64,000 nucleotides of DNA from an uncultured Desulfuromonadales bacterium (GTDB lineage Bacteria; Desulfobacterota; Desulfuromonadia; Geobacterales; Pseudopelobacteraceae), in contig CAIPTY010000071.1 of assembly GCA_903868145.1 (NCBI GenBank), positions 62,001 through 126,000 on the forward strand. Direction: 5' to 3'. Position numbers and translations under genes: made by a program. The notes below the pieces were generated by a model that saw only the letters and a program-made list of their open reading frames with translations, had not been told where the DNA came from and ran no database searches. This document shows positions 35,150-43,443 of the stretch, piece by piece. The first letter of the stretch is position 1. Every line of letters starts with the position of its first letter.

Positions 35150-35680
35150 TTAATTTTTCAACGTCGCAATAAAATTTCCGATCAGTGACGACGGTTTTAC
35201 ATCCTGCTCGTCATTCGGGCCTGCCGGGACGGTAAGGCTGATCGTGCCACTGATGGTCTTGCCCGTGCGCTTGCCAAACGATACCTGCAGCGCGGCTTGT
35301 TTGACAAAAACGTGGTTCATCCTGATGCCACGTTCTTCTTCCTCTATTGACCAGGCTTGCACTTCCGGGAACCCCTCAAAAACTGATGGCTGATCAGATG
35401 TCTCGGTGTTCGGAAATTTGCGGAAGGTTTTTCCGTCCGGCAGCTTGCCGTGACGCATGGCGATCTTCACGAAAATCTGTCTGGCGGGAAAAATGGCGTC
35501 CTCACTCAGGAACAGCAGATTATAGGTGTCATAGGATTTGTCAGCTGCGCCGCGTTCAAGTTTTATCACTGCAGGGGTGTAGGGAACGCCACCAATGTTC
35601 CCGGTCAGTTCAGCGCTGGCAAGACTGATTCCAGACGTAAGAACCAGTGTGGTGACGAGTGCAACAACAAGTTTGTTCAC
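35150..35680 (-). CDS. Secreted protein of unknown function
   Basis: 176 residues with a clear signal peptide (NKLVVALVTTLVLTSG, cut near ASA). The mature part is beta-rich (QIFVKIAMRHGKLPDGKTFR, KTISGTISLTVPAG). The start is a GTG at 35680 with AAGGGAAA upstream. No family recognised. The downstream partner is the membrane protein at 34182. Confidence 0.7.
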   Translation of the reverse strand: MNKLVVALVTTLVLTSGISLASAELTGNIGGVPYTPAVIKLERGAADKSYDTYNLLFLSEDAIFPARQIFVKIAMRHGKLPDGKTFRKFPNTETSDQPSVFEGFPEVQAWSIEEEERGIRMNHVFVKQAALQVSFGKRTGKTISGTISLTVPAGPNDEQDVKPSSLIGNFIATLKN

Positions 35681-35750
35681 GGTAGTTTCCCTTCTCGTTC
35701 ATTAGTCTTGTTTACATAGCCGACTATGGTTCGTATTACAGGATGACTGA

Positions 35751-36389
35751 TTAATCTGGATTTTGGATAAGTTTGAGTACTTCGTGTTCGCTTGCATCAT
35801 CCATATCAGGGTCAAAGCCGTTCCAGTAACGCCGCATCAGATCTTCATATTCCTCCCACTGCTGCTCCTTCCAGCGCCAGATGTAACCGAACAGGGGGCT
35901 GTCCATGTAACTGCAGATGCGATAGATTGATGCCGGATGGCCATCAGTATGACGCCTGACATAATACTTGATGGATGTTACAGCGGCGGGGCGGTTGATG
36001 ATGGCTGCGGCTGCCCATTTTTCGGCGGCATCTTCGCCACGGTAATATTCCAGATCAACTTCATCCGGGTTGAATTCTATCCCCTGCTCACGGAAGTATC
36101 TGAGTACCCCGCCGGAGGTGCCGGAGAATGCTACACTCCCTTGTTTCCAGACGATCCCGAAGTTTTTGCTCTGATCCCCCCATTCAGAGAGGCTGATAAA
36201 GGCAACTGCCGCTTCTTGCGAGGCGTTTATTTCCCAATGCACAAGTGACTGTCTCTTCATCTCCGTAGAAAGCGCATCCGTGAGCGGCACCATGCCAAGC
36301 TCTCCGCTGAGATGGCAAACAACTGCACATGGCAGCGTCTGCCTCCATGATCGCAGCGCTATGATTTTGCCAAGATAAGCGTCAAGCAA
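35751..36389 (-). CDS. Hypothetical cytosolic protein
   Basis: 212 residues, no signal peptide or membrane helix, rich in Trp and acidic residues (YIWRWKEQQWEEYEDLMRRY). I recognise no family. The start is a TTG at 36389 with GGAG seven bases before it, placed inside the end of the DUF309 gene region, which suggests translational coupling with it. Confidence 0.65.
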   Translation of the reverse strand: MLDAYLGKIIALRSWRQTLPCAVVCHLSGELGMVPLTDALSTEMKRQSLVHWEINASQEAAVAFISLSEWGDQSKNFGIVWKQGSVAFSGTSGGVLRYFREQGIEFNPDEVDLEYYRGEDAAEKWAAAAIINRPAAVTSIKYYVRRHTDGHPASIYRICSYMDSPLFGYIWRWKEQQWEEYEDLMRRYWNGFDPDMDDASEHEVLKLIQNPD

Positions 36390-36403
36390 GTATACGCTCC
36401 AGT

Positions 36404-36799
36404 TTATAGGCGAGCAGCGGATACCGTCTTGACTTGCGGAATAATCGCAGGGTCTAACGATCTCATACCTTCTCTGCCAATTTTCTCCAAAGCAGCCCGC
36501 ATATTGTTTGAGTCAGCAATCAGAGCAGCCACGTCCACCCACAGGCAGGCTTCAGACACACGGGTCAAAAGCTTTACCCCGCCTTCAAGAAGGCTGACGG
36601 AGCCGCCGTAGTTACCATTGCGCCAGTGGTGAAGCGCTACCGCAATCTGAAGAATCCCCTGGTATAAGTTCCGTACCTCACCGGTTTCTCCAATCCATAA
36701 TTCTTCCAGGGTTTCATGACACTCAAACCATTCCCGTGAATTGAATTGGCGAATGGCCAGGAGTAGTTGTCCTGGCGGCGATTCCTCACAATGACGCAT
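36404..36799 (-). CDS. DUF309 family protein
   Basis: 131 residues with the DUF309 signature: FNSREWFECHETLEELW, LYQGILQIAVALHHWRNGN and a GSVSLLEGGVKLL helix. The fold is all-helical and conserved in many bacteria, function unknown. AAGGTGG precedes the ATG. It is followed by the TTG-start hypothetical 14 bases later. Confidence 0.85.
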   Translation of the reverse strand: MRHCEESPPGQLLLAIRQFNSREWFECHETLEELWIGETGEVRNLYQGILQIAVALHHWRNGNYGGSVSLLEGGVKLLTRVSEACLWVDVAALIADSNNMRAALEKIGREGMRSLDPAIIPQVKTVSAARL

Positions 36800-36855
36800 A
36801 TTCCACCTTTTTCAACACACCCGCACGGTAGCAGTGGCCCTTGAAGTCAAAGAGT

Positions 36856-37548
36856 TCAGCGTCGATTGCCGGTAAACCGCAACAGCATAAGGAACAGGTT
36901 GATGAAGTCGAGATAGAGCGTCAAAGCCCCGAGGATGGCCGGTTTTCTTCCCTCTGCCCCCTGGGCGGCCATTTCCTTTATCTTTGAGGTGTCGTACGCA
37001 GTCAGTCCGGTGAAGACGATTACACCTATGCCGGATATGACCCAGGATACGGCACTGCTTGCAACAAATATGTTCACGATCGAGGCGATCACTACGCCGA
37101 TCAACCCCATGAACAGGAAACTGCCCCATGAGGTCAGGTCACGTTTGGTCATGTAGCCAAACATGCTCATGGCCCCGAACATTCCGGCGGTGATGACGAA
37201 GGTGGATGTGATGGAACTGGCGGTGTAGACCAGTGCTACAACAGAGAGGGTTACGCCGTTGAGTGCCGAGTAGGCAATGAATATCAGCGTGGCAGTTGCG
37301 GCACTCAATTTGTCGATGGCTCCTGACAGGGTGAACACCAGCGCCAGTTCTCCAATCATCAGACCGTAGAACACGAGCTTGTTGCCTAAAACGGCATTGA
37401 GCACAGCAGGTGAGGCAAGTGTTACGAGTGCCATAACCGCTGTGATGGCCAGGCCCGCTCCCATCCAGGCATATACCTGACGGATAAGGTTGTTCTGCCT
37501 CACGACTGTCTGGGTTGCTGTTTGAGGATAGGTGGTATTTTCATTCAT
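36856..37548 (-). CDS. Bax inhibitor-1 family membrane protein
   Basis: 230 residues with seven hydrophobic helices and the UPF0005 signatures: YAWMGAGLAITAVMALV, FIAYSALNGVTLS, FGAMSMFGYMTKRDLTSWG and GLTAYDTSKIKEMAAQ. Bacterial members (YccA, YbhL, YetJ) sit in the inner membrane; YetJ conducts calcium and YccA binds FtsH. AAAGGAGCAGC precedes the ATG. It is the first of a minus-strand run with DUF309. Confidence 0.92.
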   Translation of the reverse strand: MNENTTYPQTATQTVVRQNNLIRQVYAWMGAGLAITAVMALVTLASPAVLNAVLGNKLVFYGLMIGELALVFTLSGAIDKLSAATATLIFIAYSALNGVTLSVVALVYTASSITSTFVITAGMFGAMSMFGYMTKRDLTSWGSFLFMGLIGVVIASIVNIFVASSAVSWVISGIGVIVFTGLTAYDTSKIKEMAAQGAEGRKPAILGALTLYLDFINLFLMLLRFTGNRR

Positions 37549-37706
37549 GATGCTGCTCCTTTGTCTGGTTGTTTCGGGCCTGCTTGCTCAGCACGCCTCT
37601 CAAAATGAAATCGGCTGTTTGGGCTGTGTTTATCTGCCTGCTGTTAATTTTAAGCGTACCAAGCAAGCATTTCAGGATGTAGTTTTCCTTGTGATTATTC
37701 TGACGT

Positions 37707-37731
37707 CCAACGGGACTGAGGTTGACCCGGC
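37707..37731. repeat. Flanking repeat, copy 1
   Basis: A ~24-base word beginning CCAACGGG and ending GTTGACCCG, repeated with four or so changes at 38675-38699. The pair brackets the metallophosphoesterase gene exactly. Confidence 0.6.
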
Positions 37732-37777
37732 CTCGGCGTGTCATGCCGATGGTTGGATTTTCCTCAATATATTTCAG

Positions 37778-38677
37778 TTAAGTTAACGTCAGTACCGTAG
37801 CCTCAGGCAGGCAGTTCAATCTGACTGGTGCCAGTAAACATCCCACTCCACGCGATATGTACGTTTGCCTGTCTCCGTCCCGAACCAATCCGGCGCGATA
37901 TTTCTGTCCAAACTTGGATGGCATGACAGGTTGACCAAGTAACGGTACAACAATCTGTCCTCCATGCGTATGACCGGACAACACGAGGTCGATTCGTTCA
38001 CGTGCCAGTGAAATCTCATCATTAATGTCTGGATTATGACTCAGAAGAATCTTGATCGCCCCTGAACTTATTCCCTTGCAGGCTGTTGCAAAAGAGCAGC
38101 TTTGCTCCCAGTAGTCGTCAACACCTAACAGGCGAAATGACGTTCCGCCTTTGTTTAGCTCAACGCTACTGTTCCTTAGCCAAACCATCCCGATCTGCTT
38201 TGAAAAAGTCTCACATATGATCTTTACGGCCTCCGGCCCACTCCAGAAATCATGGTTTCCAAGAACTCCGTATACTCCAAGAGGTGCCTTCAGTTGAGAT
38301 AGTGAATTGACGCAATCAGTCAAATGTACCTTGTTAAATTTACCGATTGATCCTGAAAGAAATTTGGTTGATCCGGAAATATAGTCTCCGGTCATAACAA
38401 TCACATCAGGCTTTTCCGACATTACGAGTTGTCCAGCCGTTTTTAATAATTTGCTGGAGACTATGTAAGAAGAGTGCAAGTCTGTCAGAAGGCCGATTTT
38501 GAGGCCTTGAAGCGCCGATGGCAAATTATTGATTTTTACAGGCAGTCGAACAAGCTCAATCTGCTCGCTCGTAGTGTTGTAGAAACCCTTTCCCACCGTT
38601 GCTGCAACAATGGCCCGAAAACTGTATTTTAGAAAATCTCGTCGTTTCAATCTGTTCTCGTTTTTTTTGTGCTCCAA
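37778..38677 (-). CDS. Tat-exported metallophosphoesterase (YkuE/YaeI type)
   Basis: 299 residues. A twin-arginine signal (RRDFLKYSFRAIVAATVG) is followed by a calcineurin-like phosphoesterase: GLLTDLHSS, VIVMTGDYISG, GVLGNHDFW, ILLSHNPD and LVLSGHTHGGQ supply the metal ligands. Relatives hydrolyse UDP-diacylglucosamine or other phosphate esters at the membrane. The start appears to be a TTG at 38677 without a good ribosome site, and the codons there are part of a flanking repeat; the base composition is AT-richer than nearby genes. This suggests a transferred cassette whose own start was lost. Confidence 0.82.
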   Translation of the reverse strand: MEHKKNENRLKRRDFLKYSFRAIVAATVGKGFYNTTSEQIELVRLPVKINNLPSALQGLKIGLLTDLHSSYIVSSKLLKTAGQLVMSEKPDVIVMTGDYISGSTKFLSGSIGKFNKVHLTDCVNSLSQLKAPLGVYGVLGNHDFWSGPEAVKIICETFSKQIGMVWLRNSSVELNKGGTSFRLLGVDDYWEQSCSFATACKGISSGAIKILLSHNPDINDEISLARERIDLVLSGHTHGGQIVVPLLGQPVMPSKFGQKYRAGLVRDGDRQTYISRGVGCLLAPVRLNCLPEATVLTLT

Positions 38678-38699
38678 CGGGGATGAAGTTGACCCGCCG
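38675..38699. repeat. Flanking repeat, copy 2
   Basis: The second copy of the ~24-base word (CCAACGGGGATGAAGTTGAC...). It lies between the metallophosphoesterase start and the broken monooxygenase gene. Confidence 0.6.
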
Positions 38700-38711
38700 G
38701 TTTATTGCAGG

Positions 38712-38879
38712 TCAACTTTCTGGTTGGAAATTCGTCTTTTCATTGTCCTGATGCAGTTTGTACTCGATGCAGCCCTTTTCTTCTCCGGTGGGAGCAATCA
38801 TCTTCAACAGTTCACGCTTGACGTTCTCTGCCTATTCCTGTTTGGCTGCAATCTTTGCCACGACGGTCAGATTTGTCAT
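38712..38879 (-). pseudogene. Broken antibiotic-biosynthesis-monooxygenase (ABM) family gene
   Basis: The minus strand from the ATG at 38879 reads MTNLTVVAKIAAKQE, an in-frame TAG (38832-38834), then ENVKRELLKMIAPTGEE and GCIEYKLHQDNEKTNF before a TGA at 38712. This is the first half of an ABM/YgiN-like quinol monooxygenase (normally ~95-100 residues) with one stop inside and the second half missing. Its ATG overlaps the stop of the upstream flavin reductase gene in an ATGA, so it was once translationally coupled. The break point lies next to repeat copy 2. Confidence 0.78.
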
Positions 38880-39451
38880 GATGGTCCTTTCGATGTTCCG
38901 ATGCTGAACGCTTTCCCCAGAAGAGGGCCGACGCCATGATAGCCTTTGTGCGAGGTGTCGTATATGAGCGGTCTGATCTTCATGATATCGAGCAGACCAT
39001 CTTCGGCTAAAACGGCGGCATCCGCCTTGACGTCAATAATTTCACCGATGAACTGGGTATGAATTCCTAACTCTACGGTTTGCAGCAGGCGACACTCCAG
39101 TACTACCGGGAATTCCGCTGCGTAGGGTGCATCTACCAGGTCGCTTTTGACATGAGTCAGTCCGCAGACGGCGAACTTGTCAACGTTGCGCCCGGAGACT
39201 ATGCCGACATAATCGGCTTCCGTCATAGTGCTTTCACTGGCGATCCCGATGGTAAATGCTTTGCACTCTTCGATATTGGCGTATGAATATCTCGCCTTAC
39301 GTAGAGACACAGTGACACAGGGCGGATCAGAGCAGCAAATGCCACCCCAGGCGGCGTTCATCAGGTTAGGCGTGCCGTTCTGGTCATAGCTGCCGACCAT
39401 CAGTACCGGGGTTGGAAAGAGCAGCGTCTTTGCCCCAAGTGATTTTTTCAT
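38876..39451 (-). CDS. Flavin reductase-like protein (flavoredoxin type)
   Basis: 191 residues of the FMN-binding split-barrel family: FPTPVLMVGSYDQNGTPNLM, AAWGGICCSDPPCVTVSLRK, AFTIGIASESTMTEADYVG and a closing YHGVGPLLGKAFS. Family members bind FMN and carry electrons in anaerobes. GAGAGG precedes the ATG. It is flanked by a nitroreductase upstream (20 bases) and coupled to the ruined ABM gene downstream, so the set was a small flavin/quinone redox operon. Confidence 0.88.
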   Translation of the reverse strand: MKKSLGAKTLLFPTPVLMVGSYDQNGTPNLMNAAWGGICCSDPPCVTVSLRKARYSYANIEECKAFTIGIASESTMTEADYVGIVSGRNVDKFAVCGLTHVKSDLVDAPYAAEFPVVLECRLLQTVELGIHTQFIGEIIDVKADAAVLAEDGLLDIMKIRPLIYDTSHKGYHGVGPLLGKAFSIGTSKGPS

Positions 39452-39471
39452 GCTATCCTCTCTGGGGGGTC

Positions 39472-39993
39472 TCAGACCCCTTTGTTGTATGTTATCCTGT
39501 CATGTTGCAGCTTTTCAGCTGGAACAGGGGGCTTCTTCTCATCCGGATAGCCGATACCCAGTGTGCACTCAACCTTGAGATGTTCTGGCAATCCCAGTAA
39601 CTGCTGGACAAAGGTTTCAGCGCTCTCGACATTATCATGCTGGCGGTTGCGTATTTGCGCCCAGCAGCTGCCGAGTCCGAGTGACACAGCTGTAAGCTGA
39701 ATAATGATTGCCGCAATGGAGCAATCCTCAACCCAGACGTCTGATTTGGTGCTGTCGCCGCAGACGACGATAGCCAGAGGAGCGTTTTTCAGGAACTCCG
39801 AGCCGTGCTGTTTTGCCTTGGCAAGACTCTGGAGCAGTTCCGGTTCGTCCACCACGATGAACTTCCACGGATTTATGCCGCGTGATGAGGGTGAGCGAAG
39901 TGCGGCTTCAATGATTGTTGTAATGGATTCCGGAGATACCTTCTCCGGCTTAAATTGTCTGATGCTCCGACGTTTGCGCAACAGTTCGATCAT
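39472..39993 (-). CDS. Nitroreductase family protein
   Basis: 173 residues from the ATG at 39993 (GGGAG in front; an ATG at 40005 lacks one). FMN-binding marks are LLRKRRSIRQFKPE, AALRSPSSRGINPWKFIVVD, DCSIAAIIIQLTAVSLGLGSC and TLGIGYPDEKKPP. It should reduce nitro compounds, quinones or flavins with NAD(P)H. It is part of the minus-strand flavin enzyme run between 38.9 and 41.3 kb. Confidence 0.9.
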   Translation of the reverse strand: MIELLRKRRSIRQFKPEKVSPESITTIIEAALRSPSSRGINPWKFIVVDEPELLQSLAKAKQHGSEFLKNAPLAIVVCGDSTKSDVWVEDCSIAAIIIQLTAVSLGLGSCWAQIRNRQHDNVESAETFVQQLLGLPEHLKVECTLGIGYPDEKKPPVPAEKLQHDRITYNKGV

Positions 39994-40069
39994 GTTTTCT
40001 CCCATTTAAAATACGAACCCCTGAGATCAATTCGCAAGGCTGGCACGATACTGCAGCCAGGCCAGCCTG

Positions 40070-40663
40070 CTAAAATGACAGGAGTTGGTTTCTGTCGCAT
40101 ACAAGTTGCCGGGCCAGTTCATCTGCCTGGACAAGTTTCTGTTCGGGTACGGAATCTACCGTCGATGGTCCAAATCCGCAGGTGCGGATCAAGTGCGTCT
40201 CGCTGAAGCCAAGCCACTTCAAGAAGCCGTCGTAGCGCGGAAAGATGTCGGCAAAGAGGGTTTCATCCGGATGCCCCTGGGTGAGGATGAAGACCAGCTT
40301 CTTGGTGGACAGGCGGCTCGGGACAGTGTTGGTCGTGTAGTCAGGCTTCAGGTATGAGAATGTCCGGTCGATGAAACCCTTGAGTTGCGCGGTGACGTCT
40401 CCGTAGTAGACCGGCGAGCTGAGAACGACAACGTCAGACTCCGTAACAGCAGCAAGCACGTCGGTCAGGTCATCATTCAGTATGCAGTGGTCCAGGCTCT
40501 TCTTGCAGGCATAACATCCCTGGCATCCCTTGTAGCTGAGTCGGTTCAGTTCAAAGCTGCGTATTTCTGCACCGAATTTTGCAGCGGTACCCTGAAAGCG
40601 TTGTGCGATGGTTGTGCTAATGCCTTGAGAACGGGGGCTTCCGAGAAGCGTTACGACTTTCAT
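40070..40663 (-). CDS. NADPH-dependent FMN reductase / iron-sulfur flavoprotein-type protein
   Basis: 197 residues with a flavodoxin-like fold: VTLLGSPRSQGISTTIAQ (phosphate loop), CQGCYACKKSLDHCILNDD (the cysteine cluster motif of the anaerobe flavoprotein group) and VVLSSPVYYGDVTAQLKGFIDR. It probably shuttles electrons using FMN, perhaps with an Fe-S cluster at CxxCxxC. AAAGGAAC precedes the ATG. Confidence 0.88.
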   Translation of the reverse strand: MKVVTLLGSPRSQGISTTIAQRFQGTAAKFGAEIRSFELNRLSYKGCQGCYACKKSLDHCILNDDLTDVLAAVTESDVVVLSSPVYYGDVTAQLKGFIDRTFSYLKPDYTTNTVPSRLSTKKLVFILTQGHPDETLFADIFPRYDGFLKWLGFSETHLIRTCGFGPSTVDSVPEQKLVQADELARQLVCDRNQLLSF

Positions 40664-40717
40664 GTCAGTTCCTTTCTAAGTGCGATATTGGTTGCGCACA
40701 TTCTTCAGAATCACTCT

Positions 40718-41278
40718 TCAGGCAGACCGGCTCATATTTTCCAGGATTTCGTCAACGCCCTTCACCTGGGCAAAGACGGCGCCGAGGGCCGCCATGTAGG
40801 ACGCATGCACCTGCTTGGCAGGTACAGTGACCCCGTTGAACTCCAGCTCTCTGGTTGCACAGGCATCATGGGTGACGATGCAGGAAAAGCCGAGGTCAAA
40901 GGCTGCACGCACGGTTGTGTCAACGCACATATGGCTCATCATGCCACAGATCAAAAGGGTATCGACACCGGCAGATTTCAGTTGCTCCAGCAGGTCGGTG
41001 TTGCGGAAACTGTTGGGGTAGTGTTTGATAATGACCGCTTCATCCGGTAACGGGGCAACGCTGGCATGGATATCTGCCCCCGGTGTTCCCGGCAGAAAGA
41101 AGGTCGGGTTTGGCTGGACAGCGATATGCTGGACATGGAATACTGACCAGGACAGTTTCCTGGAAGCTGCCAAAAGCCGAGCCGCGGCTGCCGCCGCATC
41201 CAAGCTGCCGTCCAGTTGCATCTTGCCACCGGGGAAGTAGTCGTTCTGGATGTCGATGATGAGTAAAGCTGTTTTCAT
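40718..41278 (-). CDS. Isochorismatase-family cysteine hydrolase
   Basis: 186 residues: LLIIDIQNDYFPGGKM (Asp), HYPNSFRNTDLLEQL, LLICGMMSHMCVDTTVRAAF (catalytic Cys region) and VTHDACAT. Members hydrolyse nicotinamide, isochorismate or other amides; the substrate is open. GAGGAA precedes the ATG. It leads the minus-strand run with the flavin enzymes. Confidence 0.9.
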   Translation of the reverse strand: MKTALLIIDIQNDYFPGGKMQLDGSLDAAAAAARLLAASRKLSWSVFHVQHIAVQPNPTFFLPGTPGADIHASVAPLPDEAVIIKHYPNSFRNTDLLEQLKSAGVDTLLICGMMSHMCVDTTVRAAFDLGFSCIVTHDACATRELEFNGVTVPAKQVHASYMAALGAVFAQVKGVDEILENMSRSA

Positions 41279-41318
41279 AGGGTTCCTCGTTTAGGAATTA
41301 ATATTTACCGTTTCATAC

Positions 41319-41358
41319 AAAAAAGGCACAAACAGCCTCAACCGTATGCGCCTTAATT
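41319..41358 (-). terminator. Terminator after tRNA-Pro
   Basis: On the minus strand AAGGCGCA pairs with TGTGCCTT (one G-U), followed by six T; plus-strand A residues lie at 41321-41326. Confidence 0.65.
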
Positions 41359-41371
41359 TGTTTGGTTTTTA

Positions 41372-41448
41372 TGGTCGGGATGACTAGATTCGAACTAGCG
41401 ACCCCCTGCTCCCGAAGCAGGTGCGCTACCAGGCTGCGCTACATCCCG
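41372..41448 (-). tRNA. tRNA-Pro (anticodon CGG)
   Basis: The acceptor CGGGATG pairs with CATCCCG, followed by ACCA. The anticodon stem CCTGC/GCAGG holds the loop TTCGGGA. CCA is encoded. Confidence 0.95.
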
Positions 41449-41594
41449 ATGAGTGCTTTTTCTAGCACCTGCAAGGAGTTTTTGTCAAGGGGAAAGACGA
41501 CCGCATGAGCTGTGGAACAGCCGGAATCGAGTCATAACAGACGGATTACCCAGATGACTTGAAAAGCCCAAAACCTTACAACCACTTATTCAGT

Positions 41595-42962
41595 TCATTC
41601 TACCAGTGGCAGGTTAACGGTGAATACCGCACCGTTTGCTTCGTTTGATGCCGTGATACTTCCGTTGTGGTTGATAACTATGCGGTTTACTATTGCAAGA
41701 CCAAGTCCCGTGCCGTGCAGTTTGGTAGTGAAAAACGGGCTGAAAATCTGAGACAGCATGTCAGACGGAATACCGCCTCCCGTATCTTTAATGCAGATAG
41801 TTACGGTTGGCTTATCCAACGTAGATCTTGTTGCGCATACGCTGAGGAAGCCGCCGTTTGGCATGGCTTCACAAGCATTCAGAATCAAATTCAGGAATAC
41901 CTGTTTAAGCTGGTGGGCGTCTCCCAGGAGCGGCCAGAGCGCTCCGCCCAGATCCTGGTTGAAGCGGATGTTGTTGTCCTCCATGGTGGCGGCGCAGGTT
42001 TCAAAACAATCCTTCAAAATTTCGGCGAGACTGCAGTGGTTGTAACAGATGGTTGGTTTGCGGGAAAATGCCAGAATATCCGATAACATCTTTTCAAGTC
42101 GACAGACTTCCTTGATGATGGTATCGGCATACTGACGTTCACGTGAACCTTCAGTCAGGACTTTTAGAAGTCTCCCCGCAAAACCTCCAATGCTGATAAG
42201 CGGATTTTTTAACTCATGTGCCAGGTTTGCAGCCATTTCGCCGATAGCAGCCAGACGTTCACCATGGTCAAGGCGTTCACGGGCGTCCCGCAGGCTCGAG
42301 TGTGCTTCTTCTATGCGGTTATACAGCATGGAGTTTTCGATCGCCATGCCCGCCTGATTTGCAAACAGCCTCAAAAAGTGCAGGTCGTCACCACCAATCG
42401 GCCTTCCTGATACCGGATTGTCTACTATGATAATGCCGATTGATCTGCCTCGCGATACCAGCGGAGCGGCTGCAAATGTAATGACACCAAGATGCTTGAT
42501 GAAAGTGCAGGAAGAGCACTCATGGCAGCCTGAATTTTCTGTGTGGTAGAGCTTCTGCTCCACAATAACACGCTTGACAACCGGACAGTCTTCATCTGTA
42601 TCTATGCGGGTAGCATGCACCAGGGCGCAGAATTCGCTCGCCCTCTGGCGGACGATAACATCATCATTGATATCCCAGCGGCAACTGAGATAATCCTGAT
42701 CGTCAATGATATGGAGATTTGTGGTTGAGTCCTGCTGAACGCCGAGCATCCCCTGCAGCGAGTTGGTCTTTTCGTTGCGAAGGAAAAGCATTGCGCGGTC
42801 AAAGAGTAACGGGTTGCCGGATGTCAGTGCGGTGAGGATGAGATGTGTGAGTTTGTTGAGCCGGATGGTGGACAGCAGGGTATTACTGAACTGATACAGG
42901 AGTGTCAGTTCAGTAAACTGTGTGGTGGATGCTGTCTGTCGGTGGGAACCGCTGTCTGCCAT
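41595..42962 (-). CDS. GAF-domain sensor histidine kinase
   Basis: 455 residues from the ATG at 42962 (AGGTG eight bases before). The in-frame reading extends to 43148 but would overlap dksA, so it is not used. A GAF domain (~20-200) contains several cysteines (CPVVKR, SGCHECSSCTFIKH) that could hold a metal or Fe-S cluster. The kinase core follows: H-box NLAHELKNPLISIGG, N-box LILNACEAM, G1 DTGGGIP, G2 GTGLGLAIV. No response regulator is adjacent and no membrane helix is seen, so it is a cytosolic sensor of unknown signal. Confidence 0.88.
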   Translation of the reverse strand: MADSGSHRQTASTTQFTELTLLYQFSNTLLSTIRLNKLTHLILTALTSGNPLLFDRAMLFLRNEKTNSLQGMLGVQQDSTTNLHIIDDQDYLSCRWDINDDVIVRQRASEFCALVHATRIDTDEDCPVVKRVIVEQKLYHTENSGCHECSSCTFIKHLGVITFAAAPLVSRGRSIGIIIVDNPVSGRPIGGDDLHFLRLFANQAGMAIENSMLYNRIEEAHSSLRDARERLDHGERLAAIGEMAANLAHELKNPLISIGGFAGRLLKVLTEGSRERQYADTIIKEVCRLEKMLSDILAFSRKPTICYNHCSLAEILKDCFETCAATMEDNNIRFNQDLGGALWPLLGDAHQLKQVFLNLILNACEAMPNGGFLSVCATRSTLDKPTVTICIKDTGGGIPSDMLSQIFSPFFTTKLHGTGLGLAIVNRIVINHNGSITASNEANGAVFTVNLPLVE

Positions 42963-43005
42963 AGACATACACCTGTGCAGGCCGATGATGAGTGACGCCG
43001 TGAAG

Positions 43006-43362
43006 TCAGGGTCGCCGCTCTTTCTGTTCAGCTTCCATCTTGCAGTTGATACAGAGCGTCGTAACCGGACGAACCTTGAGGCGGGCATCACTGATCTCTT
43101 CGCCACACTCTTCACAGACACCGAAATCGCCGTTGTCAATTCGATCAAGGGTGTCCTTGATCTTGTTGATCAGTTTTCGCTCGCGATCCCTGATCCGCAA
43201 CTCGAAACTACGATCGGACTCCTGGGTGGCACGGTCGGTAGGATCAGGAAAATTGGATGATTCGGAGGTCATCTCCGTTACGGTCTTGTCTGCCTCGCCC
43301 AAGAGGGTTTTCATCTCTTCTTTCAGAATATTCCTGAAGTATTCAAGCTTGTCTGCTTCCAT
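43006..43362 (-). CDS. dksA: RNA polymerase-binding protein DksA
   Basis: 118 residues, a compact DksA: LEYFRNILKEEMKTLL, a coiled coil with RATQESDRSFELRIRDRERK, then the four-cysteine finger CEECGEEISDARLK...CINC. It alters RNA polymerase initiation with ppGpp during the stringent response. AGGAGCAGGTA precedes the ATG. The histidine kinase follows 43 bases later and may be co-transcribed. Confidence 0.92.
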   Translation of the reverse strand: MEADKLEYFRNILKEEMKTLLGEADKTVTEMTSESSNFPDPTDRATQESDRSFELRIRDRERKLINKIKDTLDRIDNGDFGVCEECGEEISDARLKVRPVTTLCINCKMEAEQKERRP

Positions 43363-43443
43363 TACCTGCTCCTGAAGTCATATAAATGTACAAATCCTAA
43401 AGGTAACGGCCGTGTAAGTCCAGCAAAAAAATCAGGGGGGGCA

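Noticed and set aside
37707-38699. The paired repeats as integron attC sites
   Set aside because: One copy contains GTTGGAC, which fits the GTTRRRY core, but the other reads GTTGGAG and no RYYYAAC partner or integrase is found, so the attC reading fails.
42963-43148. Longer start of the histidine kinase at 43148
   Set aside because: It would overlap dksA by more than 140 bases and has no ribosome site; the ATG at 42962 has both spacing and signal.
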